DNA from: Haemophilus_A paraphrohaemolyticus_A
Lineage (GTDB): Bacteria; Pseudomonadota; Gammaproteobacteria; Enterobacterales; Pasteurellaceae
Reading direction: 5' to 3'
Length of the DNA: 64,000 bases
NCBI RefSeq assembly: GCF_003253115.1
Contig: NZ_QEQF01000001.1
Coordinates: forward strand, 310,001 to 374,000
Below the pieces are notes generated by a model that saw nothing but the letters and a program-made list of their open reading frames with translations, ran no database searches and was not told where the DNA came from. This document shows, piece after piece, positions 53,981 to 63,138 of the stretch. The stretch's first letter is position 1. The number at the start of each line of letters is the position of its first letter. Position numbers and translations under genes: made by a program.

Positions 53981-54733
53981 CTAACATGATGCTGTGCAAA
54001 CCTGACAACTCGGCATTTTCGGTAGATTCATCTCGCGCATAGAAAAATGCAAGCCATCAATAATCAACAATTTCCCCGCTAAGGTTTTACCAATATTGAG
54101 TAAAACCTTGATGGTTTCCAATGCCTGCAAACTGCCGATCACCCCCACAATGGGAGAAATCACGCCTGCTTCCACGCAGCTTAACGTATCACTGCCAAAA
54201 AGCTGGCTTAAACATTGGTAGCAGGCTTCGTTTTTGGCATAAGTAAACACAGAAATCTGCCCTTCAAAGCGGATTGCAGAACCTGAAACAAGCGGTCGTT
54301 TTTGTTCAAAACATTGTAGATTGAGCTGATTACGCACTTCTACATTATCGGTACAATCCACTACCACATCTACTTGCTTGATGAATTCAGCAAATTCCGC
54401 ATCATCACATTTTTTTACGACCGCTTGCACCTCAATGTTTGGGTTAATCGCTTGCAAACGCACCTTTGCCACTTCCGCTTTGGTCTTGCCAATATCGGCA
54501 TCAGTGTAAAGAATTTGACGTTGCAGATTAGAAAGTGAGATAGTATCGAAATCCACAAAAATGATTTTGCCTACACCTGCACTGGCTAAATATTGGCTTG
54601 CAGCACAGCCTAAACCACCCGCACCAACAATCAGCACGCAGCTAGCTTTCAGTTTCTCTTGCCCGTCAAAATCCACTGCTTTTAGGCTGATTTGGCGGTT
54701 ATAACGCAACATTTCGTGATCGGTTAATTCCAT
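53981..54733 (-). CDS. moeB: Molybdopterin-synthase adenylyltransferase MoeB
   Basis: E1-like enzyme that adenylates the C-terminal glycine of MoaD for sulfur loading in molybdopterin synthesis, 250 residues (E. coli 249). The nucleotide-binding motif is VGAGGLGCAASQYLASAGVG; VDCTDNVEVRNQLN and zinc cysteine pairs (CYQC, CQVC) are present. It follows moeA by 13 bases, the same order as E. coli moeAB. Confidence 0.95.
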   Translation of the reverse strand: MELTDHEMLRYNRQISLKAVDFDGQEKLKASCVLIVGAGGLGCAASQYLASAGVGKIIFVDFDTISLSNLQRQILYTDADIGKTKAEVAKVRLQAINPNIEVQAVVKKCDDAEFAEFIKQVDVVVDCTDNVEVRNQLNLQCFEQKRPLVSGSAIRFEGQISVFTYAKNEACYQCLSQLFGSDTLSCVEAGVISPIVGVIGSLQALETIKVLLNIGKTLAGKLLIIDGLHFSMREMNLPKMPSCQVCTASC

Positions 54734-54746
54734 TATTTAACCGCCA

Positions 54747-55991
54747 CTATTTCAATAAGCCATTAAACGGTTGAATGGTCACTTTTTCGCCCACTTGTAC
54801 ATTGCCACGCTCGGCTTCAAGTACGATAAAACAATTACTTTCATAGAAAGCACTAAAAATATGCGAACCTTGCTGCCCGACTGGTTTTACCATCAATTCG
54901 CCTTGTTCGTTGATGAAATAAAAACCACGTTGGAAGTCTTGGCGCCCCACTGCTTTTTTCAAATTGGTTGCCGCACAAGCGGTCATTTTTGGCATTAAAT
55001 TTGCAAGATAGTCTGCATTCAAACCAGCAAGTTGAGATAAGGCAGGCTGTACTAATTGGTAGAAAGTCACCAACGCAGAAACAGGGTTGCCTGGTAAGCC
55101 AAAGAAGATGGTTTGTTTTTCACCCTCATTGCCTAAAAAACCGAAAGCAAATGGCTTACCTGGTTTCATTGCGATTTTCCAGAAGGCGATTTCGCCCAAT
55201 TTTTCGAGCACATCTTTGGTAAAATCCGCCTCACCGACTGACACGCCACCGCTAGTAATTAATACATCTGCAGCTTGTTGAGCTTTCATAAAAGTCTCTT
55301 CGAAAATTTTCGGATCGTCAGGCAAAATGCCAAAATCTAAAATCTCACAATTCAATTTCTCAAGCATTAAACGTACCGCAAAACGGTTGGTATCATAAAT
55401 TTGTCCTGCAGCAAGCAATTTGCCGACGCTCACTAGCTCATCACCTGTCGAAAGAATCGCCACTTTAGTACGTTTAAATACCTCAACTTCTGCAATACCA
55501 AGCGATGCTAACAATGGCAAACTCGCCACGTTTAATAGGCTACCTTTGGCAAGCACAAGATTACCTTTTGCCACATCTTCGCCCACGCGACGGATATTTT
55601 GCCCAAGTTTAATTTCATTGGTAAAACGGATCTGATTTTCTCCCGCTTGTTCGGTTTCTTCTTGCATAATCACCGCATCACAGCCTGTAGGAATCATTGC
55701 ACCCGTCATAATGCGGACACATTCGCCCGCCTGAGTTTCACCCTCAAATGGCTTGCCCGCAAAGGATTTGCCTGCGATATTAAAAGCGGTAAACTTTTCT
55801 AAATCAGCAAACTTGATCGCATAGCCATCCATTGCAGAATTATCAAAACTTGGGACGTTAATTGGCGAGATAATATCTTGAGCTAATACACGATTAGTAC
55901 AGTTGTTTAAGGAAAGTGTTTCAGTTTCTGTTGGTTGTGGCAGTTGTGCCAACATATTGGAAAGTGCTTCGTTGAGAGGTAAAAGTGCCAT
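54747..55991 (-). CDS. moeA: Molybdopterin molybdenumtransferase MoeA
   Basis: Inserts molybdenum into adenylylated molybdopterin, 414 residues (E. coli 411). Motifs are VPSFDNSAMDGYAI near residue 50, RIMTGAMIPTGCDAVIMQEE, ILSTGDELV, TSGGVSVGEADF and FGLPGNPVSALVTF. AAGGAAA precedes the ATG. First gene of moeA-moeB; the product serves nitrate, formate or DMSO reductases, which fits the presence of narQ and selD. Confidence 0.96.
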   Translation of the reverse strand: MALLPLNEALSNMLAQLPQPTETETLSLNNCTNRVLAQDIISPINVPSFDNSAMDGYAIKFADLEKFTAFNIAGKSFAGKPFEGETQAGECVRIMTGAMIPTGCDAVIMQEETEQAGENQIRFTNEIKLGQNIRRVGEDVAKGNLVLAKGSLLNVASLPLLASLGIAEVEVFKRTKVAILSTGDELVSVGKLLAAGQIYDTNRFAVRLMLEKLNCEILDFGILPDDPKIFEETFMKAQQAADVLITSGGVSVGEADFTKDVLEKLGEIAFWKIAMKPGKPFAFGFLGNEGEKQTIFFGLPGNPVSALVTFYQLVQPALSQLAGLNADYLANLMPKMTACAATNLKKAVGRQDFQRGFYFINEQGELMVKPVGQQGSHIFSAFYESNCFIVLEAERGNVQVGEKVTIQPFNGLLK

Positions 55992-56026
55992 TTTATTTTC
56001 CTTATGAAAATAGACTTAAATTCTAC

Positions 56027-56109
56027 CTTGTAGTGTGTGTGAACAAAGTTCACGCACCAAGTTGGATATGTTACGTGCGTGAATTTTTCAAATTCATACT
56101 CCCTACAAG
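56027..56109. repeat. Intergenic palindromic element (moeA-purF)
   Basis: The ends CTTGTAG (56027-56033) and CTACAAG (56103-56109) are exact inverted repeats. Inside lie GTGTGTGAACAAAGTTCACGCAC and GTGCGTGAATTTTTCAAATTCA, two short hairpins. Layout matches the leuS-lptE element (about 80 bases, GTAG...CTAC ends, GTGCGTGAA core). Confidence 0.7.
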
Positions 56110-56117
56110 TTAAAGAG

Positions 56118-56139
56118 AAAGGGCATAAAAACGCCCTTT
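56118..56139 (-). terminator. Terminator of cvpA-purF
   Basis: AAAGGGC / GCCCTTT with an 8-base loop; minus-strand transcripts end in TCTCTTT, 28 bases after the purF stop. Confidence 0.55.
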
Positions 56140-56166
56140 TTTCTTAGTTTACCCGATTTTCACTGA

Positions 56167-57693
56167 TTATGCACTTGCACTGATATTGTGAATTTCTAAA
56201 TTACCCGATTGAGCCGCATTTTTCGCTTTGGCTTTATCATTACGAGCATTGGCAATAGCATCTAAATAGGCTTTGTTCACATCGCCTGTGATGTATTCGC
56301 CCGTAAAGACAGATGCGTCAAAGTTTTTGATGGTAGGATTTTCAAGTTGTACCGCTTTAAAGAGTGAAGATAAATCTTGGAAAATCAATTTATCTACACC
56401 AATCATCTCTGCGATTTGATCCACATCACGATGGTAAGCGACTAACTCTTCGCTGGTTGGCATATCAATGCCGTATACGTTTGGATAGCGAATTTCTGGT
56501 GCAGCCGATGCGAAATAGACTTTTTTTGCCCCTGCTACACGCGCCATTTCGACAATCTGTTCAGAGGTTGTACCGCGCACGATAGAGTCATCGACTAATA
56601 ATACATTTTTGTCCTTAAACTCAGCTGCAATCGCATTGAGCTTACGGCGAACAGAACTTTTACGCTGTGCTTGACCTGGCATAATAAAGGTGCGAGCTAC
56701 ATAGCGGTTTTTCACAAAACCTTGACGATATGGTTTGTAAAGCACGTTGGCGATACGCACGGCAATATCATTTGAAGTTTCAGGCACAGGGATAACCACA
56801 TCAATTTCATCCACAATTCTGCCCCATTCTCGTTTGATTTTTTCGCCCAACATTTCCCCCATATGCACACGAGATGCGTAAACTGAAACGCCATCAATCA
56901 CAGAATCTGGACGAGCAAAGTAAACGTATTCAAAAATACAAGGATTGAGCGTTGGGTTATCTGCACAAATTTTAGAATGAAGTTCGCCATCGAAAGTAAT
57001 ATAAATCGCTTCACCTGGGAGCACATCACGTTCAAATTCGAAGCCAACAATGTCTAATGCCACACTTTCAGAAGCAAACATATATTCAGTTTTGCCGTCT
57101 ACCACGCGTTTACCCAATACAAGCGGTCTAATTCCGAACGGATCGCGGAAAGCCACCATACCGTGCCCGATAATCATTGCGATACACGCATAAGCCCCTT
57201 TGATGATCTGATTAGTTTTGCGAACGGTTTCAAAAATGTTTTCAGGTAAAAGATATGATGTTGGATATTGATCAAGATAGTGGGCGAAGATGTTTAATAA
57301 CGCTTCAGAATCAGAGTTGGTGTTCACGTGACGACGTGCCTCGGTGAAAAGCAACGCTTTTAATTCTGCACTGTTGGTTAAGTTGCCATTATGCACGAGC
57401 GTTAAACCGAACGGTGAGTTTACATAGAATGGTTGTGCTTCTGAAACGCTTGAGCTGCCCGCAGTTGGATAGCGAACGTGCCCAATCCCTGCATTACCTT
57501 GCAAGCGTAACATATGTTCTTGACGGAAAACCTCGCTCACCAAGCCATTAGCTTTACGTAAGCGAAAACAGTTTTCCTCATCAATAGTGACAATACCTGC
57601 GGCATCTTGCCCACGGTGTTGAAGTAATGTCAATCCATCATAAATCGCTTGGTTTACAGGCGATCCCCCAATAATCCCGACAATGCCGCACAT
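56167..57693 (-). CDS. purF: Amidophosphoribosyltransferase PurF
   Basis: First committed step of purine synthesis: PRPP plus glutamine to phosphoribosylamine, 508 residues (E. coli 505). Cys2 in MCGIVGIIG is the glutaminase nucleophile after Met removal; LLQHRGQDAAGI and GIGHVRYPTAG belong to the Ntn domain, and VLLVDDSIVRGTTS is the PRPP-binding loop. GAGG precedes the ATG. Second gene of cvpA-purF, under a PurR operator. Confidence 0.98.
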   Translation of the reverse strand: MCGIVGIIGGSPVNQAIYDGLTLLQHRGQDAAGIVTIDEENCFRLRKANGLVSEVFRQEHMLRLQGNAGIGHVRYPTAGSSSVSEAQPFYVNSPFGLTLVHNGNLTNSAELKALLFTEARRHVNTNSDSEALLNIFAHYLDQYPTSYLLPENIFETVRKTNQIIKGAYACIAMIIGHGMVAFRDPFGIRPLVLGKRVVDGKTEYMFASESVALDIVGFEFERDVLPGEAIYITFDGELHSKICADNPTLNPCIFEYVYFARPDSVIDGVSVYASRVHMGEMLGEKIKREWGRIVDEIDVVIPVPETSNDIAVRIANVLYKPYRQGFVKNRYVARTFIMPGQAQRKSSVRRKLNAIAAEFKDKNVLLVDDSIVRGTTSEQIVEMARVAGAKKVYFASAAPEIRYPNVYGIDMPTSEELVAYHRDVDQIAEMIGVDKLIFQDLSSLFKAVQLENPTIKNFDASVFTGEYITGDVNKAYLDAIANARNDKAKAKNAAQSGNLEIHNISASA

Positions 57694-57706
57694 AAAAAAG
57701 TAACCT

Positions 57707-58213
57707 CTATTTAGTTGAATTTAAGAAACTAGAATTTGCCTGTAATTGCTCAAAGAACCATTGCACAATAAAGTCAAAATGCGGAATGAGTTGCGACTCT
57801 TTCCAAAGCTCATTTTGGCTTAACGATGTAAAGGTATCGAGGAAGAAAAGTGCCACGGAGACAATTAAAATCCCACGCAATGCACCAAACGCTCCACCGA
57901 GAATACGGTCTGTAGTTGATAAAATGCCTGTGGTTGAAATAATTTTATTTAATAACGCATTGATGACACCGCAAATAATCAGCACAATCACAAAAAGTGC
58001 TGTAGCCGCTACGCCATTGCGTAAATATTCTGAATTTTGTAAGTAAATAGAGTTAACTTGGGTAAGGTAACCACTCAAATAAGGATAAAAATTACTTGCT
58101 ACCCAAAATGCCACTACCCAGCCAGCCAGTGATAATGCCTCACTTACAAAGCCACGCCATAAGCTAATCAGAATAGAAAAAGCAATCAAACCAACGATAA
58201 TAATATCAACCAT
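57707..58213 (-). CDS. cvpA: CvpA family inner-membrane protein
   Basis: A 168-residue protein (E. coli CvpA 162) with four predicted TM segments, starting MVDIIIVGLIAFSILISLWR. CvpA is needed for colicin V production and envelope robustness in E. coli; the exact role is unknown. ATG 58213 has AGAGG upstream; the open frame reaching 58276 runs over the PurR site and is rejected. Pairing with purF is conserved. Confidence 0.93.
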   Translation of the reverse strand: MVDIIIVGLIAFSILISLWRGFVSEALSLAGWVVAFWVASNFYPYLSGYLTQVNSIYLQNSEYLRNGVAATALFVIVLIICGVINALLNKIISTTGILSTTDRILGGAFGALRGILIVSVALFFLDTFTSLSQNELWKESQLIPHFDFIVQWFFEQLQANSSFLNSTK

Positions 58214-58255
58214 AAAAACCTCTACGGGCAATAGCCACCCTATTTTACAAAAAAA

Positions 58256-58269
58256 GAAAACGTTTGCGT
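58256..58269 (-). promoter_or_regulatory. PurR operator of cvpA-purF
   Basis: On the minus strand ACGCAAACGTTTTC, an exact match to the E. coli PurR consensus core, 43 bases upstream of the cvpA start. Confidence 0.85.
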
Positions 58270-58372
58270 AGTGCAAACTGTTGAAAAAACACCATTATTT
58301 TGATGAAAATGAATAAGCGGTCGATTTTGCAGAGTATTTTGCAAATCTTTTCTCTTTTTGACCGCTAAAGGA

Positions 58373-58406
58373 CAATGCCTTTACGATTTTAACCGTAAAG
58401 GCATTG
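58373..58406. repeat. Perfect inverted repeat in the cvpA-qmcA divergent gap
   Basis: CAATGCCTTTACG and CGTAAAGGCATTG form a 13-bp stem with an 8-base loop. It is terminator-shaped but lies between two divergent promoters, with no proper T-run on either side. Role unknown; the remainder of the 58214-58506 gap holds the PurR site and one uptake-type core. Confidence 0.6.
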
Positions 58407-58506
58407 GTTGTTATTGTAACGAGAATTTTCTGCAGATTCTACTATAAAAAGTGAAACGAATTTGCTAGACTTTTCTTGGTTAAACAATCATCAGAGGAAG
58501 TAAAAA

Positions 58507-59424
58507 ATGTTAGATGGATTCACGCTTGCCGCCTTAATTTTTGTGGTATTTGTAGTGGTTATTTTATATTCCACCGTTAAAACCGTGCCTCAAGGTTATA
58601 ACTGGACGATTGAACGTTTTGGTCGCTACACTCGCACCTTAATGCCAGGGCTGAATTTAGTCTTGCCGTTTATTGATCGTGTTGGCCGCAAAATCAATAT
58701 GATGGAACAGGTATTGGATATTCCTTCGCAAGAAGTCATTTCTAAAGACAATGCGAATGTTGCCATTGATGCGGTTTGTTTCGTGCAAGTGATTGATGCT
58801 CGCAGTGCAGCATATGAAGTAAACCACCTTGAGCAGGCGATTATCAACTTAACAATGACTAATATTCGTACTGTTTTAGGATCGATGGAATTAGATGAAA
58901 TGCTCTCACAACGAGATTCAATTAACAGCCGATTACTTGCAATAGTGGATGAAGCAACCAACCCTTGGGGAGTAAAAGTCACTCGTATTGAAATTCGTGA
59001 TGTACGTCCACCGCGTGAGCTGATTGATTCAATGAATGCTCAAATGAAAGCGGAACGAAATAAACGAGCAGAAGTATTAGAGGCAGAAGGGATTCGCCAG
59101 GCTCAAATTTTACGTGCTGAAGGGGAAAAACAGGCGCGTATTTTGAAAGCGGAAGGTGAGCGTCAAGAAGCCTTTTTACAAGCCGAAGCCCGTGAACGTG
59201 CTGCTGAAGCGGAGGCAAAAGCAACACAGATGGTTTCAGATGCGATTGCCGATGGCGATACCAAAGCGATTAACTATTTTATTGCTCAAAAATACACTGA
59301 AGCACTAAAAGAGATTGGTGGTTCACAAAATAGCAAAGTGGTGTTAATGCCTCTTGAAGCGGGGAATTTAATTGGCTCTGTGACGGGCATTGCTGAATTA
59401 TTGAGAGGCGAAAAACGTACATAA
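58507..59424 (+). CDS. qmcA: SPFH/band-7 membrane protein QmcA
   Basis: A 305-residue stomatin-like protein (E. coli QmcA 305) with an N-terminal TM segment (about 5-24), an SPFH domain (VPQGYNWTIERFGRYTRTLMPG to RIEIRDVRPP) and a long Ala/Glu-rich coiled coil (about 180-260). It forms membrane microdomains and influences FtsH-type proteolysis in E. coli. AGAGGAAG precedes the ATG; nfeD follows 21 bases later. Confidence 0.95.
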   Translation: MLDGFTLAALIFVVFVVVILYSTVKTVPQGYNWTIERFGRYTRTLMPGLNLVLPFIDRVGRKINMMEQVLDIPSQEVISKDNANVAIDAVCFVQVIDARSAAYEVNHLEQAIINLTMTNIRTVLGSMELDEMLSQRDSINSRLLAIVDEATNPWGVKVTRIEIRDVRPPRELIDSMNAQMKAERNKRAEVLEAEGIRQAQILRAEGEKQARILKAEGERQEAFLQAEARERAAEAEAKATQMVSDAIADGDTKAINYFIAQKYTEALKEIGGSQNSKVVLMPLEAGNLIGSVTGIAELLRGEKRT

Positions 59425-59445
59425 TACATAATATTAGAGGATAAC

Positions 59446-59901
59446 ATGATGGATTGGCTCACAACTTGGTCATTATGGCATTGGCTGATTTTCGGGTTCG
59501 CTTTATTGATTGGTGAAGTACTCACGCCTGGTGTTTTCTTAATGTGGTGGGGATTTTCTGCTTTAATCACTGCCCTATTACAGTGGCTATTCCCTGCATT
59601 ACCTCTCTCTGTCTTTGCAATTTTTTATGCTGTTTTAGCCTGTATTCTTTCCGTGATTTGGTGGAAATATCAAAATGAGAAAGATCGCCAAGCACAATCA
59701 CATTCTAGTTTAAATCAACGCGATCACGCTCTAATTGGTAAATTTGGCACAGTGCAAGAAATTTCACCTAGTGGCATTGGTCGAGGTATCTTTGGTGATA
59801 CCACTTGGCGAATTCAAGGCGAACAACTCGCTGTAGCTGATTTGATTTATGTTGAGCGAGTGGAAGGAATTACGCTTATTGTCAAAAAGCCCAATAAATA
59901 A
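59446..59901 (+). CDS. NfeD-family membrane protein (YbbK-type partner of QmcA)
   Basis: A 151-residue protein with two or three N-terminal TM segments (about 10-75; LLIGEVLTPGVFLMWWGFSA) and a C-terminal soluble OB-like NfeD domain (GKFGTVQEISPSGIGRGIFG). NfeD proteins are encoded beside stomatin-like proteins in many bacteria and are thought to assist them. AGAGGATAAC lies before a double ATG. Confidence 0.92.
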   Translation: MMDWLTTWSLWHWLIFGFALLIGEVLTPGVFLMWWGFSALITALLQWLFPALPLSVFAIFYAVLACILSVIWWKYQNEKDRQAQSHSSLNQRDHALIGKFGTVQEISPSGIGRGIFGDTTWRIQGEQLAVADLIYVERVEGITLIVKKPNK

Positions 59902-59909
59902 ACAAAAAT

Positions 59910-59952
59910 AAGCGGTGGTATTTTGCAAATGTTTCGCAAAATATAACCGCTT
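59910..59952. repeat. Inverted pair of uptake-type sequences between nfeD and rnhA
   Basis: AAGCGGT near 59910 and ACCGCTT ending 59952 pair in a stem of about 15 of 17 bases (with ATTTTGC/GCAAAAT). It may stop transcripts of the convergent genes, although the T-run is poor. Confidence 0.55.
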
Positions 59953-59958
59953 GAATAT

Positions 59959-60423
59959 TTAAATTTCTGGATTGTATCCAACATCTTCCAAACTAGGGTT
60001 ATTTGCTCCTTGTTTGGCTAGTTCATCACAAATTTCATTTTCACGATGCCCTGAATGCCCTTTTACCCAAATCCACTCTATTTGGTGGCGTTGAATTTCT
60101 TGATCTAAAGCTATCCACAAATCTTTATTTTTTACTGGTTTTTTATCACTCGTTTTCCAATCATTTTTTTTCCAGTTAAAAATCCATTTTTGAATGCCAT
60201 TCTTCATATATTGGCTATCAGAATTTAGCTCGACCATACAAGGTTCTTTTAACATTGATAAAGCTTCAATCACCGCACGTAATTCCATACGGTTATTGGT
60301 GGTTTGAAAATACCCTTTGCTCACCGTTTTCTCGTGCTGGTTGTAACGCAGTAAAATCCCAACACCACCTTTTCCTGGATTACCTAAACAAGAACCATCA
60401 GTAAAAATTTCGACTTTTTTCAT
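59959..60423 (-). CDS. rnhA: Ribonuclease HI
   Basis: Cleaves RNA in RNA-DNA hybrids, 154 residues from ATG 60423 (MKKVEIFTDGSCLGNPGKGG). Catalytic acids are Asp in FTDGS, Glu in MELRAVIEAL, Asp in LNSDSQY and Asp in NEICDELAK; WVKGHSGHRENE holds the mobile histidine. The longer frame from 60456 crosses the palindromic element and is rejected. Confidence 0.96.
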   Translation of the reverse strand: MKKVEIFTDGSCLGNPGKGGVGILLRYNQHEKTVSKGYFQTTNNRMELRAVIEALSMLKEPCMVELNSDSQYMKNGIQKWIFNWKKNDWKTSDKKPVKNKDLWIALDQEIQRHQIEWIWVKGHSGHRENEICDELAKQGANNPSLEDVGYNPEI

Positions 60424-60440
60424 TTTAGTTTTAAATACAA

Positions 60441-60465
60441 AGGGCGTGTTCAACACGCCCCTACA
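60441..60465. repeat. Intergenic palindromic element (argG-rnhA), single arm
   Basis: On the minus strand TGTAGGGGCGTGTTGAACACGCCCT: the same TGTAGGGGCG...CGCCCT frame as the 16741 and 35009 copies with a different hairpin middle. It sits 18 bases before the rnhA start. Confidence 0.75.
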
Positions 60466-60505
60466 TTATTGATTTATATAACAAATTTTAGTTGTCATTG
60501 ACTCT

Positions 60506-61837
60506 TTATCTGCTACCCAATTGCGGCACTACTTGATTATTCGCAGAGATTAAACCTGTATCAGTGTAAATTGCTAATTTACCGCGAGTGTCTACGATGT
60601 CTAGGTTACGCATCGTTAATTGACCGATACGATCACTTGGAGTAAACGGTGCATCTTCCACTTTTTCCATACTTAAGCGCTCTGCTTCGTAAGTTAAGTT
60701 TGGAGATTCAGTATTAAGAATCGTGAAGTCGTTACCACGACGTAATTCAAGTGTTACCGTACCAGTAATCGCTTTCGCTACCCAGCGTTGTGCGGTTTCA
60801 CGCAACATTAATGCCTGCGGATCGAACCAGCGACCTTGGTAAAGTAAGCGACCTAAACGTAAGCCGTTAATGCGGTATTGTTCGATGGTATCTTCGTTGT
60901 GAATACCTGTTACCAAACGTTCGTAAGCGATGTGTAATAGCGCCATTCCAGGAGCTTCGTAGATACCACGAGATTTCGCTTCGATGATACGGTTTTCAAT
61001 TTGGTCTGACATACCTAAACCGTGGCGACCACCAATGCGGTTTGCTTCAAGAATTAACTCTACTGCATCGTCAAAACGTTTGCCGTTTAAGGCAACTGGC
61101 ACACCTTCTTCAAAAGTAACGGTCACAGTTTCAGGTTTGATTTCAACAGACTCATCCCAAAATGCCACGCCCATAATCGGTTTGACGATTTTCATTCCAG
61201 TGCTTAATTCCTCTAAGTCTTTCGCTTCGTGCGTTGCACCAAGCATATTTGAGTCGGTTGAATAAGCTTTTTCTACTGACATTTTATAGTCGAAGCCGTT
61301 TGCGATTAAGAATTGAGACATTTCAAAACGACCACCAAGCTCGTCGATAAATTGATTATCTAACCACGGTTTGTAAATTTTTAATTTCGGGTTAGTTAAT
61401 AAACCGTACCGGTAGAAACGTTCGATGTCGTTACCTTTGAACGTTGAGCCATCGCCCCAGATATTTACATCATCTTCTTTCATTGCTGCCACAAGCATTG
61501 TCCCCGTTACCGCACGACCAAGTGGCGTAGTGTTGAAGTAAGGAATACCGCCTGTTGAAATGTGGAATGCACCACATTGAATTGCCGCAATCCCTTCGTG
61601 GGCTAATTGTTGGCGACAGTCGATTAAACGTGCATTTTCCGCACCGTATTCCATTGCTTTTTTCGGAATTGCATTGTAATCATCTTCGTCTGGCTGCCCT
61701 AAGTTTGCCGTGTAAGCATAAGGCACCGCACCTTTTTTACGCATCCAAAGTAATGCTGCTGAAGTGTCTAAACCGCCTGAGAACGCGATACCCACTTTTT
61801 GACCTAATGGGAGAGATTCTAAAATTGTTGCTGACAT
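60506..61837 (-). CDS. argG: Argininosuccinate synthase
   Basis: Joins citrulline and aspartate in arginine synthesis, 443 residues from ATG 61837 (MSATILESLPLGQKVGIAFS); E. coli ArgG has 447. The ATP pyrophosphatase loop is FSGGLDTSAALLWM, and GDGSTFKGNDIERF is present. AGGA precedes the start. Upstream in-frame starts to 61930 cross a LacI-family type operator. Single gene. Confidence 0.96.
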   Translation of the reverse strand: MSATILESLPLGQKVGIAFSGGLDTSAALLWMRKKGAVPYAYTANLGQPDEDDYNAIPKKAMEYGAENARLIDCRQQLAHEGIAAIQCGAFHISTGGIPYFNTTPLGRAVTGTMLVAAMKEDDVNIWGDGSTFKGNDIERFYRYGLLTNPKLKIYKPWLDNQFIDELGGRFEMSQFLIANGFDYKMSVEKAYSTDSNMLGATHEAKDLEELSTGMKIVKPIMGVAFWDESVEIKPETVTVTFEEGVPVALNGKRFDDAVELILEANRIGGRHGLGMSDQIENRIIEAKSRGIYEAPGMALLHIAYERLVTGIHNEDTIEQYRINGLRLGRLLYQGRWFDPQALMLRETAQRWVAKAITGTVTLELRRGNDFTILNTESPNLTYEAERLSMEKVEDAPFTPSDRIGQLTMRNLDIVDTRGKLAIYTDTGLISANNQVVPQLGSR

Positions 61838-61876
61838 ACAAATTCCTATATTTGAAATGAATGGAAAATTACCAAC

Positions 61877-61890
61877 CGCAAACGGTTGCG
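61877..61890 (-). promoter_or_regulatory. PurR-like site upstream of argG
   Basis: CGCAAACGGTTGCG differs by one base from the symmetric PurR core CGCAAACGTTTGCG. It is 39 bases before the argG start. No clear ArgR box was seen. Confidence 0.4.
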
Positions 61891-62024
61891 AGTAAGTAAA
61901 ACTGACACATTCTATTAGAAAAAAAAACAAATTTCATCTAAAATTTAGCTAAATTGTTGAATTTACTATTTTTGCAAACTTTAGCGAAAAATCGACCGCT
62001 TGAAATGAATAAAAGAGTCTCAAA

Positions 62025-63062
62025 ATGAAAAAAATCCTTGTTATCCGCAACGATAAAATCGGTGATTTTATGGTCTGCTTTCCCGCTTTTACGATGCTCA
62101 AACAATCGTTACCCGATGTTGAAATTACCGCTCTTGTGCCAAGCTACACTGCACCACTTGCGGAACTTTGTCCCTCTATTGATAAGGTCATCATCGATGC
62201 CTCAAATAAAAAAGATCCTGTGGCATTTCAAAACGTATTACAAGCGGTCAAAAAAGAGCAATTTGATGCCGTAATTTCATTTGTATCTGATTGGTATAAC
62301 GCTAAGCTCGCGTGGAAAAGCGGGATAAAATATCGTCTTGCTCCTGCAACAAAGTTGTTTCAATTTTTATATAACCATCGCTTAACCCAGCGCCGTTCTC
62401 AATCAGCAAAAGCGGAATCGGCATACAATTTAGATTTGTCTCGTGCATTTTTAGAAAAACAAGATATTCCTGTTATTGAACCTTCTGTGCCCTATTTGCA
62501 ATTTAGTGAACAAGAGATTGCCACACAAAAAACCAAATTAGCAAAACTTTTGGACATTTCAACCGCTTGTAAATGGGTCTTTGTACATAGCTCTACTGGT
62601 GGTTCAGCAACCAGTCTTTCGCTTGAACAATATGCGACATTACTTAATAACTTAACCGAACACTTTGATTGCCAAGTAATTTTAACGGCAGGAAAAGGCG
62701 AGGAAGCACGAGCAAACGCATTGGCATCTCAACTTACACAAAAAGCGGCGGTTTATGCCAAAAATGATGGCTTGCAAGATTTTAGCCATTCAATTGCTTG
62801 TGCCGATCTTTTTATTGCAGGTTCAACAGGTCCGTTACATATTGCGGGAGCATTAAACGTGCCAACTATCGGCTTCTACCCAAGCCGACTTTCTGCCCAA
62901 CCACAACGTTGGCGACCAATTAACGCAGAGGGAAAACATCTTGCTTTTATGCCGCCATTAGCACACGATCGTGCTTCGCAGATGAATTTGAGCCTAATTT
63001 CTATTGAGAAAGCACTCAAAGAGATTATCCCTTTTGTGGAAAGAAATTGGCAAAAAGCCTAG
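62025..63062 (+). CDS. Glycosyltransferase family 9 (heptosyltransferase-like)
   Basis: A 345-residue ADP-heptose:LPS heptosyltransferase-type protein. It begins MKKILVIRNDKIGDFMVCFP, the family's N-terminal Rossmann motif, and carries the C-terminal nucleotide-sugar region FIAGSTGPLHIAGALNVPTIGFY. It probably adds a heptose or similar sugar to the lipo-oligosaccharide core on the cytoplasmic face. The exact acceptor and relation to OpsX/RfaF cannot be fixed. No other LPS glycosyltransferase gene is nearby. Confidence 0.88.
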   Translation: MKKILVIRNDKIGDFMVCFPAFTMLKQSLPDVEITALVPSYTAPLAELCPSIDKVIIDASNKKDPVAFQNVLQAVKKEQFDAVISFVSDWYNAKLAWKSGIKYRLAPATKLFQFLYNHRLTQRRSQSAKAESAYNLDLSRAFLEKQDIPVIEPSVPYLQFSEQEIATQKTKLAKLLDISTACKWVFVHSSTGGSATSLSLEQYATLLNNLTEHFDCQVILTAGKGEEARANALASQLTQKAAVYAKNDGLQDFSHSIACADLFIAGSTGPLHIAGALNVPTIGFYPSRLSAQPQRWRPINAEGKHLAFMPPLAHDRASQMNLSLISIEKALKEIIPFVERNWQKA

Positions 63063-63138
63063 TTCTTTCAATGGTCTAGTCAAGAGAAATTTGTTACACT
63101 AGACCTTCTTATTAGCCTGCAATATATCTATTCACATT

